A program made the translations under genes and the position numbers. From Gaeumannomyces sp. JS-464 (lineage: Eukaryota; Ascomycota; Sordariomycetes; Magnaporthales; Magnaporthaceae), in the NCBI GenBank assembly GCA_002197995.1, contig NGZR01000006.1:1911001-1975000 (forward strand): a DNA stretch of 64,000 bases, in the 5' to 3' direction. The notes below the pieces were generated by a model, which saw nothing but the letters and a program-made list of their open reading frames with translations, did no database searches and was not told the DNA's origin. This document shows, piece by piece, positions 36,628-47,638 of this stretch (its first letter is position 1; the number at the start of each line of letters is the position of its first letter).

Positions 36628-38377
36628 ATGGAGAGCCTCAAGCGGAATCGCAGCCTGGTGCAGAGGACAGCCCGCGGCCGGGGCCTACTAAGAAACAGCG
36701 CCCGGCTCGCATCCCCGACGCCAGCCAGGCCGAGATCGACCAGACTTACGGCCAGCGATATGTCTTTTCCAACTTTGACGGACCTACTGCGCCTTCCAGC
36801 GACGAGGAATTCGAGGTCGAGGACGAGGCCGATGCTCTCGCCTACCTCAGATCTGTCCGGTAAGTCGACCTCTAGTTTTTCTCCCGTCCCGCCGCTGGTT
36901 TCAACCCGACCAAGCTTGGAAACAAACCTCTTTGCTAAAAAAAGACCCCTCCACCCCGATCCCCAGTCCCCGATTGCTAATATGGTAAGTATGTTTGCTT
37001 CGACATAGGCACGAGGCAGGCGGCATTCCGCACCTGCTCGTCGCGGCCAAGGCAGGCCCGCAGCTCCCGCCGAGCGTCCCTCAAGACGGCCTGAGCTACG
37101 ACGACGACGGCCCGTGCGACCGATCCATCTACACCGACGGCGTCGGCGACTACCGCGGCTACTACCACGACGGCGCCTACATGGCCGTCCCCGACGCCCA
37201 GCTGTCGCCGGCCCGCGACGATGACGATGACGGCAGGGGCTCGCCCCCCGAGGACGAGATCCGGCAGGAGCGGGCGCGCCAGGCCTTTTACGACGCGATC
37301 ATGTCCCGCTTCGAGGCGCTGCGGGCCATGGTGCGCACGGAGCCGCCCGACGACGCGCTGCTCGCGCTCGACGACGACACGCACGGCTTCGAGGTTCGGC
37401 ACTTTGGGCCGGGCGAGCGCGGCCGCAAGGCACACGCGCTCTGGCGGGGCCGCCTGCGCACGACGGACCCGAGCCCCGTCCAGGTCGCCGCCATGGACCG
37501 GGCCGGGGCGCTGCGCCTGCTGCGCGTGCTGCTTTCGGGCGGGTTCCTCAAGCGGGGGCGCGAGCTGACGGAGCGCACGTCGCGCTGGCTGTGGGCGCTG
37601 CTGGCCCGCCTGCCCGACGTCGGCGAGCTGAGCCACACCGAGGTCGGCGCGGTGCGGGATCTGGGCAAGCGCGCCGTGTTTATGATGATGAGCCTGGCGC
37701 ACATGTCGGCGCTCCGGGAGGAGGTTGAGCTGGACGACAGTGAAGAGGATGACGAGGACGGTGATTCTAGGCGGGGCGAGGAGGACGAAGACGAGGAGGC
37801 TGTTGATGGTTATAATGCGTGCTCACTGCCTTCTGATGTCGACGACTCGCACAAGACGAACGGCGGGTCTGGAGATGCTGGCGATCAGGGAGGCGCTGCT
37901 CCCGACAGCGCCCTATCCGAGGTGGCCGCTGCCGTTGCCAGCCGGAACGGACAGCTTGAGGAGGGCGAAGTCGCAGACGGGGCCGACTCCCAGGACAAGG
38001 ATGGCGACGACGACGACCAGTCTATGGACCTCGAGGATGGCGAGGTTGACGACGACCAGCCCATGGACCTGGAGGATGGCGAGGTTGAGCAAGACCATGT
38101 CTCAGACGACGACAACGCTTCGGCGCCCAATGGGAAAGCCGTCGAGTCTGACCTGGAGGCGGCCAGGAGACGACTGCTCTGTCAGCTGGAGGAGGCCGAG
38201 ACCCCCGTCAACATCGAGCCGGAGCTCGGGCCGTCGCCCGAGGAGCTCGAGGAGCAGAGGGTCCTGCGTGCGCGGATGAACATGCGCGCGACGCTCAACA
38301 TGATCCTCACGGTCGCGGGTGAGTTCTACGGCCAGCGGGATCTCCTCGAGTTCAGGGATCCCTTCCGGGGCCTTTGA
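36628..38377 (+). CDS. Gemin2/SIP1-like snRNP assembly protein
   Basis: Likely partner of SMN in Sm-ring assembly on spliceosomal snRNAs. Exon 2 (37009-38377) contains the family pattern: HEAGGIPHLLVAA at the junction, SRWLWALLARLPDVGELSHTE in the middle and the conserved end MILTVAGEFYGQRDLLEFRDPF. Exon 1 ends at 36859 in phase with a GTAAGT donor; intron 36860-37008. The exon 1 frame reads ASQAEIDQTYGQRYVF, as in fungal homologues, but has no ATG. The only well-placed ATG (36628) is one base out of frame, so a single missing base just after it, or an unseen upstream exon, is needed; with one base restored the product is 533 residues. An acidic insert (37725-38130) carries repeated LEDGEV-type motifs and makes the protein longer than metazoan Gemin2. 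Confidence 0.82.
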
Positions 38378-39685
38378 ATTGATGATGAGATGTTCACTGA
38401 CGGGCGTCTACCCACTTGCCTCATCTGGCCTGCTGCTGCTATTTTGCTCCTCTTGACTTGCTCATTTGCCTAGCAACGTTCACCGTACAGCACGGTACGT
38501 CTACTTTTGTTGTCGCGTAAATACCCAAATCTGTCAGATATTGCAACCACATCGTGGCTTTCCCATTGCCCTGTCAAGCCATTTAAAACTGGTTGACCTC
38601 GCAGGTCGAAGCTGTGGAGAGGGATGAGTAAAGTTTGCGTGCCGAGTTTCTCTTCAATGTATATTACGGCGATGCGTAATTTCATCCCATCTCTTTCTCC
38701 ATAGCGGCTAGCCAAGCCTGGCTTGAATCTGGGGTTAGAGGTGCCTTCGCCTCCATATGACTAATTCTCGCTCGATCATAGGGTCGACCCTATGTAGAAT
38801 GTCTGTCTCGTGCTGCGTGCCGGTCACAATACAGGGCCGCTTCCTTGTCGTTGGGGTCCTCACTAAATTTACCGAAAGTCGGGAGTTTCCTGAAATGGGA
38901 TGAACCCTGCACGCTTGGCAGCGCGAAAGCCACTCAAACTTAAAAACGCGGATGCCACGCGACGCGCCTGGCGTCCTTTGTTCAGGGTCCATCAGCGCGT
39001 TGTCCCGCCAAAGAAGTGCGTGCTCTCGGCAAGAGCTCCACAAAACGGCCGCAGCAAATCACAAGCGGCCAATTTCAACGCCCCCAGCCCGGCCTACCCT
39101 TCCATTGTTCCTGCTGCCCCGTGCATCATCTCTCCTTCTTGCTTCCCCAGTCCCATGCAGCCTCATTCCGTCATCTTCCAACGCAGCCAGCCCTACCTCA
39201 AGGTTCAAGGTCTGCACGGACAACTTCTTTCCATTTTCGCCTCGGGATTTGCCCACGCACCAGCGGGACAAAGGCTCGGTTCAGCACGGGCGTCGGTGCC
39301 ATCATTTGTTCCAAACCAGGCCCTCGAAACACCAGACTGAGAAAAGGGGGCCTTGGCGTCGAGTTCTGGGCGCTTTTACACTTCGTTGCGAAAGCGAGAG
39401 AGAGCATTCCCTTTGAGGGCCATTTCCGGGGACACCCGTTTTCTTTTAATCTGCTCCCAGCTTGTCTCATTGCGTGGTCTCGTTGGCCGTTCACAAGAGA
39501 GCCCGGGGGCGTCTACGTCACTCTTTTCTTGGGGCGCCCCTCAACCACCTGTGCTCGGCGAAGTTGACAGCGCACAACCCGTCACCACAAGCACGCACCG
39601 ACCCGCCCCCACGAGATCTATTCCAGCCAACCGCTCGAGGATAAACAAGATATCCAAACGTACACCGACAAACCACCTGCCAAAC
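38378..39685. other. Intergenic region with CT-rich leader
   Basis: About 1.3 kb. The last 600 bp are CT- and CA-rich with frames open by chance, typical of a fungal promoter and long 5' leader of the next gene. No gene recognised. Confidence 0.45.
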
Positions 39686-40702
39686 ATGTCGGCCCCTCGC
39701 ACGAAGCGCCAATTCGCCGGTGCGGCCAGCGACCCGGCCCAGCGCCAGATCACCTCCTTCTTCTCACGCCACACCCCGGACCAGGACGGCTCGCCGGTAC
39801 GGGAGCCGCAGCAGCAGCAGCAGCAGCAGTCGTCCTCCTCGCGACCCGCCCTGCCGGCCATGGTGCAGTCGAACCTCCTCAGTGTCGGCATGCGCGTGCG
39901 CAAGTCGGTGGCCGAGGGCCACAAGAACGGCGTCGGCTGCGAGTTCTCCATGTGGTCCGACGGGCCTGCCCAGAAGCCGCGGGTGCTCCACCATGCGGCA
40001 CCGTCCGCTGCTCCTGCCCCTGCCGCTGGCCATTCTGCTGCTCCACACAACCACCAGTCGTTCGACCCGCGCTCCTCGTCCTACGTGCCCCTGCCCGGGA
40101 CCTCGGCCACGCGCGAGCTGCTCCCCTTTTGCGGCATCCACAACGTCGGCGGCCTGTCCGCCCAGCCGGACTTTGCCCCGTCGCCAGCGCCGCAGCCACT
40201 ACCGGCGACGGCCTTTGGGGGGCTGTCGTCGGCGCCGGACGCCAACGACGTGCCGGGCCTGTCGAGCAGCCAGGAGTCGGTCGAGTCGTCCGACTCCTTC
40301 CTGTCCTCGGCGCCCAGGGCGGCGATGGCCAACAGCAACCGCAAGCGCACGTACGCCGGAGAGGACGACGGCGACGGCGGCGACGAGGCAGACCACCAGC
40401 AGGCCAGGGCCGTGCTGGGCGCCGACCGCGTCCGCGTCTGGCGCCACCAGTTCGCCGATTGCAACGTCAGCCCGCGCAGCCTGGCGCCCGCGGGGAACGG
40501 CGCCGCGGCGCGTGTGTTTGCCGAGCCGCGGAGCCGCAAGTCCCGCGACCCTTTGTCTGCCGCTGCTGCTGCTGCACCGCTGCCGCCCAAAGGCGGGCGT
40601 GGCCAGCAGGGTGCGGGCGCGGTCGCGAGCAATGACTTCCCTGAGGCTGACTTCCTCGACTACAGGCAGTACTCGCCCGACTTGGACATGGGTGGTGTGT
40701 AA
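39686..40702 (+). CDS. Ribonucleotide reductase inhibitor family protein with PIP box
   Basis: Single-exon gene of 338 residues. The N terminus (MSAPRTKRQFAGAASDPAQ) and the block VQSNLLSVGMRVRKSVAEGHK resemble the fungal RNR-inhibitor family related to Spd1/Dif1, small regulators of dNTP synthesis and of RNR localisation. Further conserved-looking patches are SYVPLPGTSA with ELLPFCGIHNVGGL, and VRVWRHQFADCNVSPRSLAP; the latter is typical of proteins with long disordered linkers. Residues 19-26, QRQITSFF, fit the PCNA-interaction box Q-x-x-I-x-x-F-F. A short polyGln run occurs at about residues 43-49. Assignment is from recalled family motifs, so the function is inferred. The ATG at 39686 was chosen because the family motif starts right there, although the frame is open further upstream. 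Confidence 0.7.
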   Translation: MSAPRTKRQFAGAASDPAQRQITSFFSRHTPDQDGSPVREPQQQQQQQSSSSRPALPAMVQSNLLSVGMRVRKSVAEGHKNGVGCEFSMWSDGPAQKPRVLHHAAPSAAPAPAAGHSAAPHNHQSFDPRSSSYVPLPGTSATRELLPFCGIHNVGGLSAQPDFAPSPAPQPLPATAFGGLSSAPDANDVPGLSSSQESVESSDSFLSSAPRAAMANSNRKRTYAGEDDGDGGDEADHQQARAVLGADRVRVWRHQFADCNVSPRSLAPAGNGAAARVFAEPRSRKSRDPLSAAAAAAPLPPKGGRGQQGAGAVASNDFPEADFLDYRQYSPDLDMGGV

Positions 40703-41962
40703 GGAGTTGTTGGATCGTCAATATGCGTCTGTTGCGCTTCATGCGTTTTGTTCTTTAGCTTCTTCGGTTCTGTTTGTCGCATGAGTATGTTTTTGTCCCG
40801 ATCTGCATCGTCCGCGCGTTAGCGTTATCATGAGAGCCGGGGGGTTTGTGTTTTATGGCGCGGCGTTACTCGAGCACTTGGTTTTTCCTTTTTTTTTTTT
40901 TTCCTACTTTCCTTATATGTAACTTCTGTCACCCGCAGGTTATTAGGGTATGGCGACGGCATGAACGATATAGGACAGGTCTCAGAGGGTTGGTAGGATG
41001 ATGGTGTGAAAGAGATGGGACGGTCTCTAGGTTTGGGCTCGGCGTCCACATTCTCTGTCTTTACATGCCGCTCTTCTCTAGGGGCTGCATTTTCTTGCAT
41101 CGGCTCTCGGCTTCGGCTGGTATATAAATACAAATACCTTACTACTACATCTTCGGTTTAAGGACTTCCTATCTCTCATCTCGACGCAGACGGCGCTTAC
41201 AGCCTCAAAAAAGCGCAAACATGTTACCTTGAAGGAATCACATTTAATACCTTCACCACAGAGCCTGCATCACAAGCAGCATACTATGCGTTCCTGCGTG
41301 TCACGATTCCAGACACTCTCACCACCTTACATACTACCCCTGAAAACTGTCCCACCAGCCAAGTCGGGTCAGATCAGTCCCGAAAGCTACAAGCATCACG
41401 CACAGGAACATCGACAAGAACGCAGAGCCAAACAAAAACGATTAGACTTGACATGAGCAGAACTCTGATGCCAGATATCCGGTACCCCCACAACGCCGTG
41501 CCCATGCAAACATTTTTTTGCGAGGTCCTGACTTTGGGTGTCCCATCTTCTATCCGCACCGGTAGGAATGGGGGAGTTATATCCGAGACGGGAGACGGAG
41601 CGAGAGACGGGAGGTGGGAAGGAATCGTCGTCTTGGGTGTCCAGTGCAGTGTCGCGGCTCGGTGGTATTCGTGAAGAGGACCCTTTCTTTCTTTTTCTAA
41701 ACCGCGCCTACTCTCCCAGCCGGGGGCTTCGCTCGACCCCGGCCGCCGAGGTGCCCAAGAAGAATTTTGTTTTCCCCACCCCCTCCCCGTGAGCACGACA
41801 TAATACTCGTGTGTGCGTATGAACATAAAAAGGCAGAGAAGAACCCCGTAAGACCCCGAGAAAGACCCATGCTGAATAAACCGGAAGCGTCGACTGGACC
41901 CAAGATTTGATTGACATGACAGAGAAATTAGACTAAGCTGGTGCGCGGGCGCGCCCCATCGT
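40703..41962. other. Convergent 3' intergenic region
   Basis: About 1.26 kb between the RNR-inhibitor-like gene (+) and eS27 (-), so it holds both 3' ends. It includes a T run at 40890-40902. No coding evidence. Confidence 0.5.
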
Positions 41963-42719
41963 CTACTTTCTCCGGAACGAGCAGCCCTCGGTCAGGCGAG
42001 CCTTTCCACCAGTCGGCTGGCACAGCACCGTCGTGCAGCCCTGGCAGATGACGACGGTCTGGGCGTGCGAGAAAACGGTGGTGATGGTGAAGCAGCCGGG
42101 GCACTTGACGTCCATGAAGAAAGACCTCGGGGCGGGACTAGGGTCTGTGGATGCGGGTGCGCCGTCAGTATCACTGGACTGGGAGGGGATTTACCATGGC
42201 CACCGCGAGGGAGGGGTCATGCATGGGTAGCGACGAACCTTGAGCTTGTGCTTGCGGGCTTCAGCAGCCGGGCTGGGGTTGAGGAGATCGACAGCGAGAA
42301 CCTGGAGGGAGACAGTCAGCACTTGTGTACACTCGAGGTTTGGTAGCGCATCGAAGCCCAGCGTCGTGATGGTCGCGTGTCGGTGTCGATGGTTGGGTCG
42401 GGTCGGAAGGGGTCGAAAAGTTTGTTCGGATGCTCGCAATCAACGCGCCGACGAGACACAACGACCCCGCGGGACAATCCGACACGGCTTCTACATCCAA
42501 CAAAACCGGCACAAAATCTGCCTGCCAACTTCCACCTTGTCCTCCTCTTCAAATGGGCGTCTGGTCTGGCGTCGTGCCGGTCGATGCGGGATGTTGGATT
42601 TGCAGGCGTGGACAGGTGTGGGTGTGTGTGCGTGTGCGCAGGCGAATCGTCGTGCTCAGGAGGCAGGCCCGAGGGCGGCACAGGGCTCGACAAAACCGAT
42701 CGGGAGAGGTCCTTACCAT
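41963..42719 (-). CDS. rps27: 40S ribosomal protein eS27
   Basis: Zinc-binding protein of the small ribosomal subunit. Three coding exons on the minus strand: the ATG alone (42719-42717), 42301-42239 ([21 protein letters not shown]) and 42144-41963 ([10 protein letters not shown] to CSFRRK). Introns are 42302-42716 (415 nt, GTAAGG donor directly after ATG) and 42145-42238. The C4 zinc ribbon is CPGC-x14-CQGC. Exon 3 begins ACC CTA GTC CC, giving TLVP, but the frame of the rest is shifted by one; adding one base within the C-rich run near 42130-42136 yields TLVPAPRSFF and a product of exactly 82 residues, the family length. As the protein is essential, this is best read as a missing base in the sequence. 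An alternative donor could also bridge it, but would give one extra residue and lose the conserved TLVP. Confidence 0.93.
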
Positions 42720-43384
42720 CTTGACTGATTTGAGAGGGCAATTCCCTTGTGATGTCTTTCGGAGCGAGAGGTTGCTAGACGGAAATCTGGATGGCTTGAG
42801 GTGGCAGATTTGTAGCCCTCGCGGAAAGTTGGTCGGTTTGTGGTGCGGCAAAGAGAGGAAATTGGCAGAGGCGGCTCACAAGAGGTGGAGGCAAAAGGCG
42901 GTGGGGGCGAATAGCAAGCAGTCGGGGTTTTGTTAGGGTTGCCTTCCAAAAACGTCTCGCCGAAGGCGGCAGAATTCTCCAGCAAGGGCCGTCGCTCCTG
43001 ATTTTTCAGGGCTTAGCCCACGGCAGCACGTGATGCAGATTTGGGGAGCGAAGCCAAGGGGCTGGCTCCGCTGGGGCGACGCCCGGACTCGAAACTGTGG
43101 GTCGCCTGGCTGGCGCGTCACTTTCAGGCACCAGGATGCCGAGGGCAGCCCCCACGGTGGGGTTCGCAGGCCTGGATCATCATGAGCGAGAGCTGAAGGG
43201 ATTGGGCTGAACCCCGCCGTGCTGCTAGCATCGTCACCGGATGTAAGGGAGTCGAGAGTCGTAGCCAGGTATCCGTAAAACTAACCGCAACCCGCAACCA
43301 GGCAGCACCCATCATTTTGCTCCATTACTTATACTCGATTGCGCTGTCGGCTCCTACTACTGCATCCTCAATACCACACCCAAC
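42720..43384. promoter_or_regulatory. Divergent promoter region of eS27 and plp2
   Basis: 665 bp separate the eS27 start (minus strand) from the plp2 start (plus strand), so both promoters lie here. CT/GA-rich sequence borders each start. No TATA box was picked with confidence. Confidence 0.5.
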
Positions 43385-44226
43385 ATGGCTGCCCCAATGG
43401 ATCAGCGCATAGCTGTGCCCATCGACGACCCGAATGCCGATACGGAATGGTACGCCGCAGTCGCCTGAGACTCTTGGCTTCACTCGCGCGCATCAGCGTC
43501 GCTGACACCCGCCGCAGGAACGAAATCCTCAGGAAACACAAGATCATACCAGAAAAGGCCCCGGACCCGACCCCTATGATCGAGGAAGCGATATTGGAGG
43601 CCAGAAAAATTGCACACGACAACCGGTTAGAAGGCAAGGACATCGATGAGCTCCAGGAGCTTGAGGACGAGGAGGATGAAGCCTTCATGGAACAGTACAT
43701 GCAGAAGCGCATGGCGGAGATGCGCGAGCTGAGCAAGAAGTCGGTGCACGGCAGCGTCTACCCTCTCTCCAAGCCCGAGTACCAGCGCGAGGTCACAGAG
43801 GCGTCGAGCAACGGGCCCGTCCTCGTCAACCTGGTGTCATCCCTCGGCACCAACACCGAGTCGCGCGTGCTCTCGGAGCTCTGGCGACAGGCGGCCAAGG
43901 AGTACGGCGAGGTGAAGTTCTGCGAGATGCGCGCCGACCAGGCCATCGAGGGCTACCCGGACCGCAACTGCCCAATCCTGGTGTACCGCAACGGCGACAT
44001 CGTCAAGCAGATCGTGACCCTCATGACGGTTGGCGGCGTGCGCATGGGCATGCTGGACCTGGACAAGATCCTCGTCGAGGTTGGCGCCGTGCCGGATACG
44101 GACGTGCGCGTGCTGCAGCGGAGGAGACGTGCCGAGGACGCCGAGGAGGAGAGGCTGGCCGGCGGCGGCAAGAGCCTCAGGAGCTCCCGGAGGAAGGAGG
44201 ACGATGACGACGACGATTGGGACTGA
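43385..44226 (+). CDS. plp2: Phosducin-like protein Plp2
   Basis: Co-chaperone of the cytosolic chaperonin CCT, needed for folding of actin, tubulin and other clients. Two exons, 43385-43449 and 43518-44226, joined through a 68-nt intron with a CTGAC branch; the join gives DTEW/NEILRKHKIIPEK. Product 257 residues, normal for the family. The N-terminal helical part has the Plp2/PDCL3 pattern: TPMIEEAILEARKIAHDNRLE and an acidic LEDEEDEAF stretch. A thioredoxin-like domain follows (VLVNLVSSLGTNTES, VKFCEMRADQAIEGYPDRNCPILVYR); it lacks a redox CxxC, as expected. The acidic tail is DDDDDDWD. Confidence 0.92.
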
Positions 44227-44781
44227 AATATGTCCGAGTCCGTCGCGCAATGCCGTGTGCTGTGGCCAAGCAGAACGGCGCCAGCTAAGGGCAACCTCCA
44301 GCGATGGGGTGCGCTGTGGAGGCTAGCAGCAGCCACTGCAAAAGGGATGCACGTAGTAGGGCTTACCACCACGAATGCCCAAGGCAACACCCACTCGAGC
44401 GCTCGCCTCACTTGTAGCTTTTATCCATTGCTACCTCTACAGTCAGCAAATCGCCGGCGAGCGTGGGGTTTAGGCCGGGACCGCGCGGTCACCCACGGCA
44501 ATCGCGTTGGTGCACAGACCACGCGCTCGTTTTAAGTTTCCAACCCCGCATGTTCTGGCCAAAGACGCGGCAGGACACGGTCGTCGCGTCTTTACCACAT
44601 GCAAGTCTCAATAATTGCCTTTCTCGACCTTCTTCAGTCGCGTGCAAATCCTCGGACCGATCTCAGACACTTTTGGTTCCCGCAAGCCTACGTAACAGCG
44701 TCAAGTTTGGCTGTATTTCTTGTTTTTTATAAAAATTTTTTTTTGTTCAATTACCCGTCTATTGAAGCCCCTGTCATCGTC
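44227..44781. other. Intergenic region
   Basis: About 0.55 kb with the plp2 3' flank and the promoter of the LRR gene. It becomes AT-rich with a T run at 44736-44744 close to the downstream start. No gene seen. Confidence 0.5.
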
Positions 44782-46529
44782 ATGGAGGACGACCAGCCTG
44801 AGCCTGTTCTGCCCTCGTTCAAGGACCTGAGGAAACGAGCCCGGTTCCAGGCCCCGGCACCGTCGGATTTCTTCACAGATTCCAGCGAGCCTGCCATTTT
44901 CTCTAGCGACGATGACCCGTCTGTCGACAACTATGCGAATGGCCGCCGCAGGAAAAAGCGCTTGGTTGGCTCGTGGTTCCAGCAGTCGGAGCAGCTGCTG
45001 TCATCGGAGGCCGGCCCCGTGCCGACTGCCACTGGCATACGCCGGGGTCTGAGGCGGGAGCTGGACAGTGGCGTCTGGCTTGCCAGCGACGACACGATCG
45101 ATGCCAATCCCAAGGGCGAGCCGCCTGTGCATGTGGATCCGACTCCGCGTGTGAGCAATGGCTTCAGCCGGGCGGCCAGTTTCCGCAACGTCACCCCCGA
45201 GGAGGCCAAGGCGCAGAAGATCATCGAGAAATGTATCGACGAGGGAAACGAGAAGGTTGACCTCTCGTGAGTTTGGCGCTTTCTCCCCCTCTCTACCTCT
45301 GCCCCTGCCTTTCTCTCATGCTAACAGATTACTCCAGGGGCTTGGGGCTTGGTGGGATCGCGTCTTCGACGGTCCAACCACTTTCGGGCTTCCATCTGAT
45401 CCCGACCGTGGTCGAAGGTGTCCCCTTCGAGGGCAGGGAGCCCCGGATGCAGCTTTACCTCGGCACCAACAGTCTGACTCGGATACCTGCTGCTGTCTTC
45501 GACCTGAGCTGTTTGACCGTACTCAGTCTACGGAACAACCAGCTTACGGAGCTTCCGCCTTGCATTGCGCAACTGCGGAACTTGGACCACCTCAACATCT
45601 CTTTCAACCGCTTGCGCTGGCTCCCGAGAGAGTTGCTCGACCTCATGATGCCCAGAGATAACCTGGAAAACTTCAAGCTTTATCCCAACCCTTTCTGCCA
45701 ACCAGAGACGATTAAATCAGCCGGCCGGGAAGGCTGGCTTGGCTCGGTTTATACGCGACCGCAAAAAGAATTCGAGCTCCAGGGACCATCGCCATCACGC
45801 CGTCGGGAGAACCCTTGGGGCGAGCACGGTGGGGAGTGTTCTGTGTGGACGCCCTGTCCGATTGATCCAGAATGGGAGAAGCATTTTCAACTGAAGCGCG
45901 CCGGTGCCTGCTACGCTGCTCGCTCCCCTGTCCAATACATCGAAGGCACTGGTCTCAACACATGCTCCTTCGATCTTGACGATGGCGAGTGGCTCCCGAC
46001 GGAGAACATGTTTGCCGAGCCAGCCGGCCCGTCGTCGTCGCGGCTGGTGAAGGCGGAAGACACTTCTCCAGCTCTCCCGGCACATGACTCCCCGGCTGGG
46101 CCTCGCGGACTGCTGGAGCTATCCCTCCAGGCCTGCAGAAGGGCCGTAGCGGCCAACGCTGACCTGCGATCATTGATGCCTGCGACCACACCCGAACACC
46201 TGCTCCGAGTTCTTGCCCTCGCGGAGGAACGTGGTGAGACTGACAGCTACCGTTGCGCTCGTCCCGGGTGCAAAGGTCGGAGCATGGTTGTTCCAAGGAC
46301 CCAGTGGGTTGAGTGGTGGTACCTGGGCGAGTACACGGCCCAAAAGGGTTCGCCCGCCGGTCCCGGGCAGCCGGAACCCAGGGTCTTGACGTTTCGCGCA
46401 GCGGACCGCCATCCCGTGCCGTTCGTCTCGCGGGGCTGCTCGTGGTTTTGCGTCCCTTCGGTGCCTGAGAAGCGACTGCCCATGGGCAACGAGGACCGAG
46501 ACACCACATTTCTTGTCAGGCCGCATTAA
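44782..46529 (+). CDS. Leucine-rich-repeat protein, function unknown
   Basis: Two exons, 44782-45266 and 45338-46529, joined across a 71-nt intron (GTGAGT donor, CTAAC branch). Product 558 residues. The N terminus is charged and basic (FKDLRKRARFQAP, GRRRKKRLVGSWF). Directly after the junction come about three LRRs: LYLGTNSLTRIPAAVF, LSLRNNQLTELPPCI and LNISFNRLRWLPREL. The C-terminal half has no repeats but has paired Cys: CARPGC near 46257 and CSWFC near 46437, separated by a Trp/Tyr-rich stretch, possibly a metal-binding site. No signal peptide or membrane segment, so intracellular. LRRs of this sort mediate protein binding; no partner can be inferred. The family appears fungal, but I do not know a named member. 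Confidence 0.85.
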
Positions 46530-47638
46530 CCCATGTCCCGGCCATTTGACTCGCTACATAGCCACTTCATCTTTGATTGTCTAAGCTTGGTTGTAATCAC
46601 TTGCACGGAGTCTTGTTTGCATCTGAGAATACCCCGACATAACTGCATTGTACATTGTGTACGTGTACATTCGTTTCTGCTTTATACATTTGGGTTGGTA
46701 AATACAGTTCGTACATTGCGAGAGCGCCTTTTCTAGCCAGTCTGTATTCTCCCATGTCCGTATGGCATCTTCCAGTATCAGCTCCCACTACACTGATTCC
46801 TGACTGCTCACCATGGATTTTCCACCAAGGAAGCCCGTCATGGCCGAGTGCTCTCGTGCCTCCCTTGTCTAGGTCTACGGAAGGCGGCTACCCCGTTACA
46901 CATGCAATTAATAACTGACAAAACTGAGACCCTAGAGGTGATCGTGTCTGTTGGTGGGAATCACACTCCGGTACAACTCGTGTCTCCCCTCTGCCCAACC
47001 GCTGTCGTGTCCATTTGCGCAAGCAATCAGGTAGGCGACCGACTCTGTCCAAAATGACGACCGCGCACGAATAGATACAGCAAACAGGGCTGACCCAGAT
47101 CTATCGCTCACATATCTCTGCCAGGATTTCCTCCTGGAGTTAGTTTAGAACTGACGCCGCGTACCTGCGTGCATCTCCCCGCGTATTGGCATCCCTGTCG
47201 TGGGGAAGCCAACGAACGCCTCCTCACAAAAGGGGGCAGAATCACGTGTGCGAGACACTCTACCCCAACAGATGGAACGCCACTTCCACCAGATCATGCA
47301 AGCCAAGGTCAAAGACAGAGCGAGGGGAGCCGGAAAACAAGAATCTAATCACCGGCCGCATGTGACTGTGGCGCAATATCCATTGTGCCCTGCAGTTTAT
47401 GTCTCTTGACTGGGTCTTTCAGCCTCTGACCAAGGTTGCCGTGACCGTGTCCTTTTTGCTCGGTTGCAGCATGTATTTAAAATAGTCGTTACTACTTGTA
47501 CAACTGTCTCTTAATTAAAAAAAATGCATTTATTTCTTCGCTGTCCTGTTGGAGATACGGTCCAGCGCCTACCAGTGCCGTGTTCTCGAACAGCGGGTGT
47601 TGTCGACGACCTGACCCCTGCGAACGATTTTATTGGTG
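46530..47638. other. Intergenic region
   Basis: About 1.1 kb without recognised features. It includes an AT-rich patch near 47470-47540 upstream of the next gene. Confidence 0.5.

Noticed and set aside
42302..42716. A snoRNA hosted in the long first intron of eS27.
   Set aside because: No C box (RTGATGA) and D box (CTGA) pair was found on the transcribed strand.
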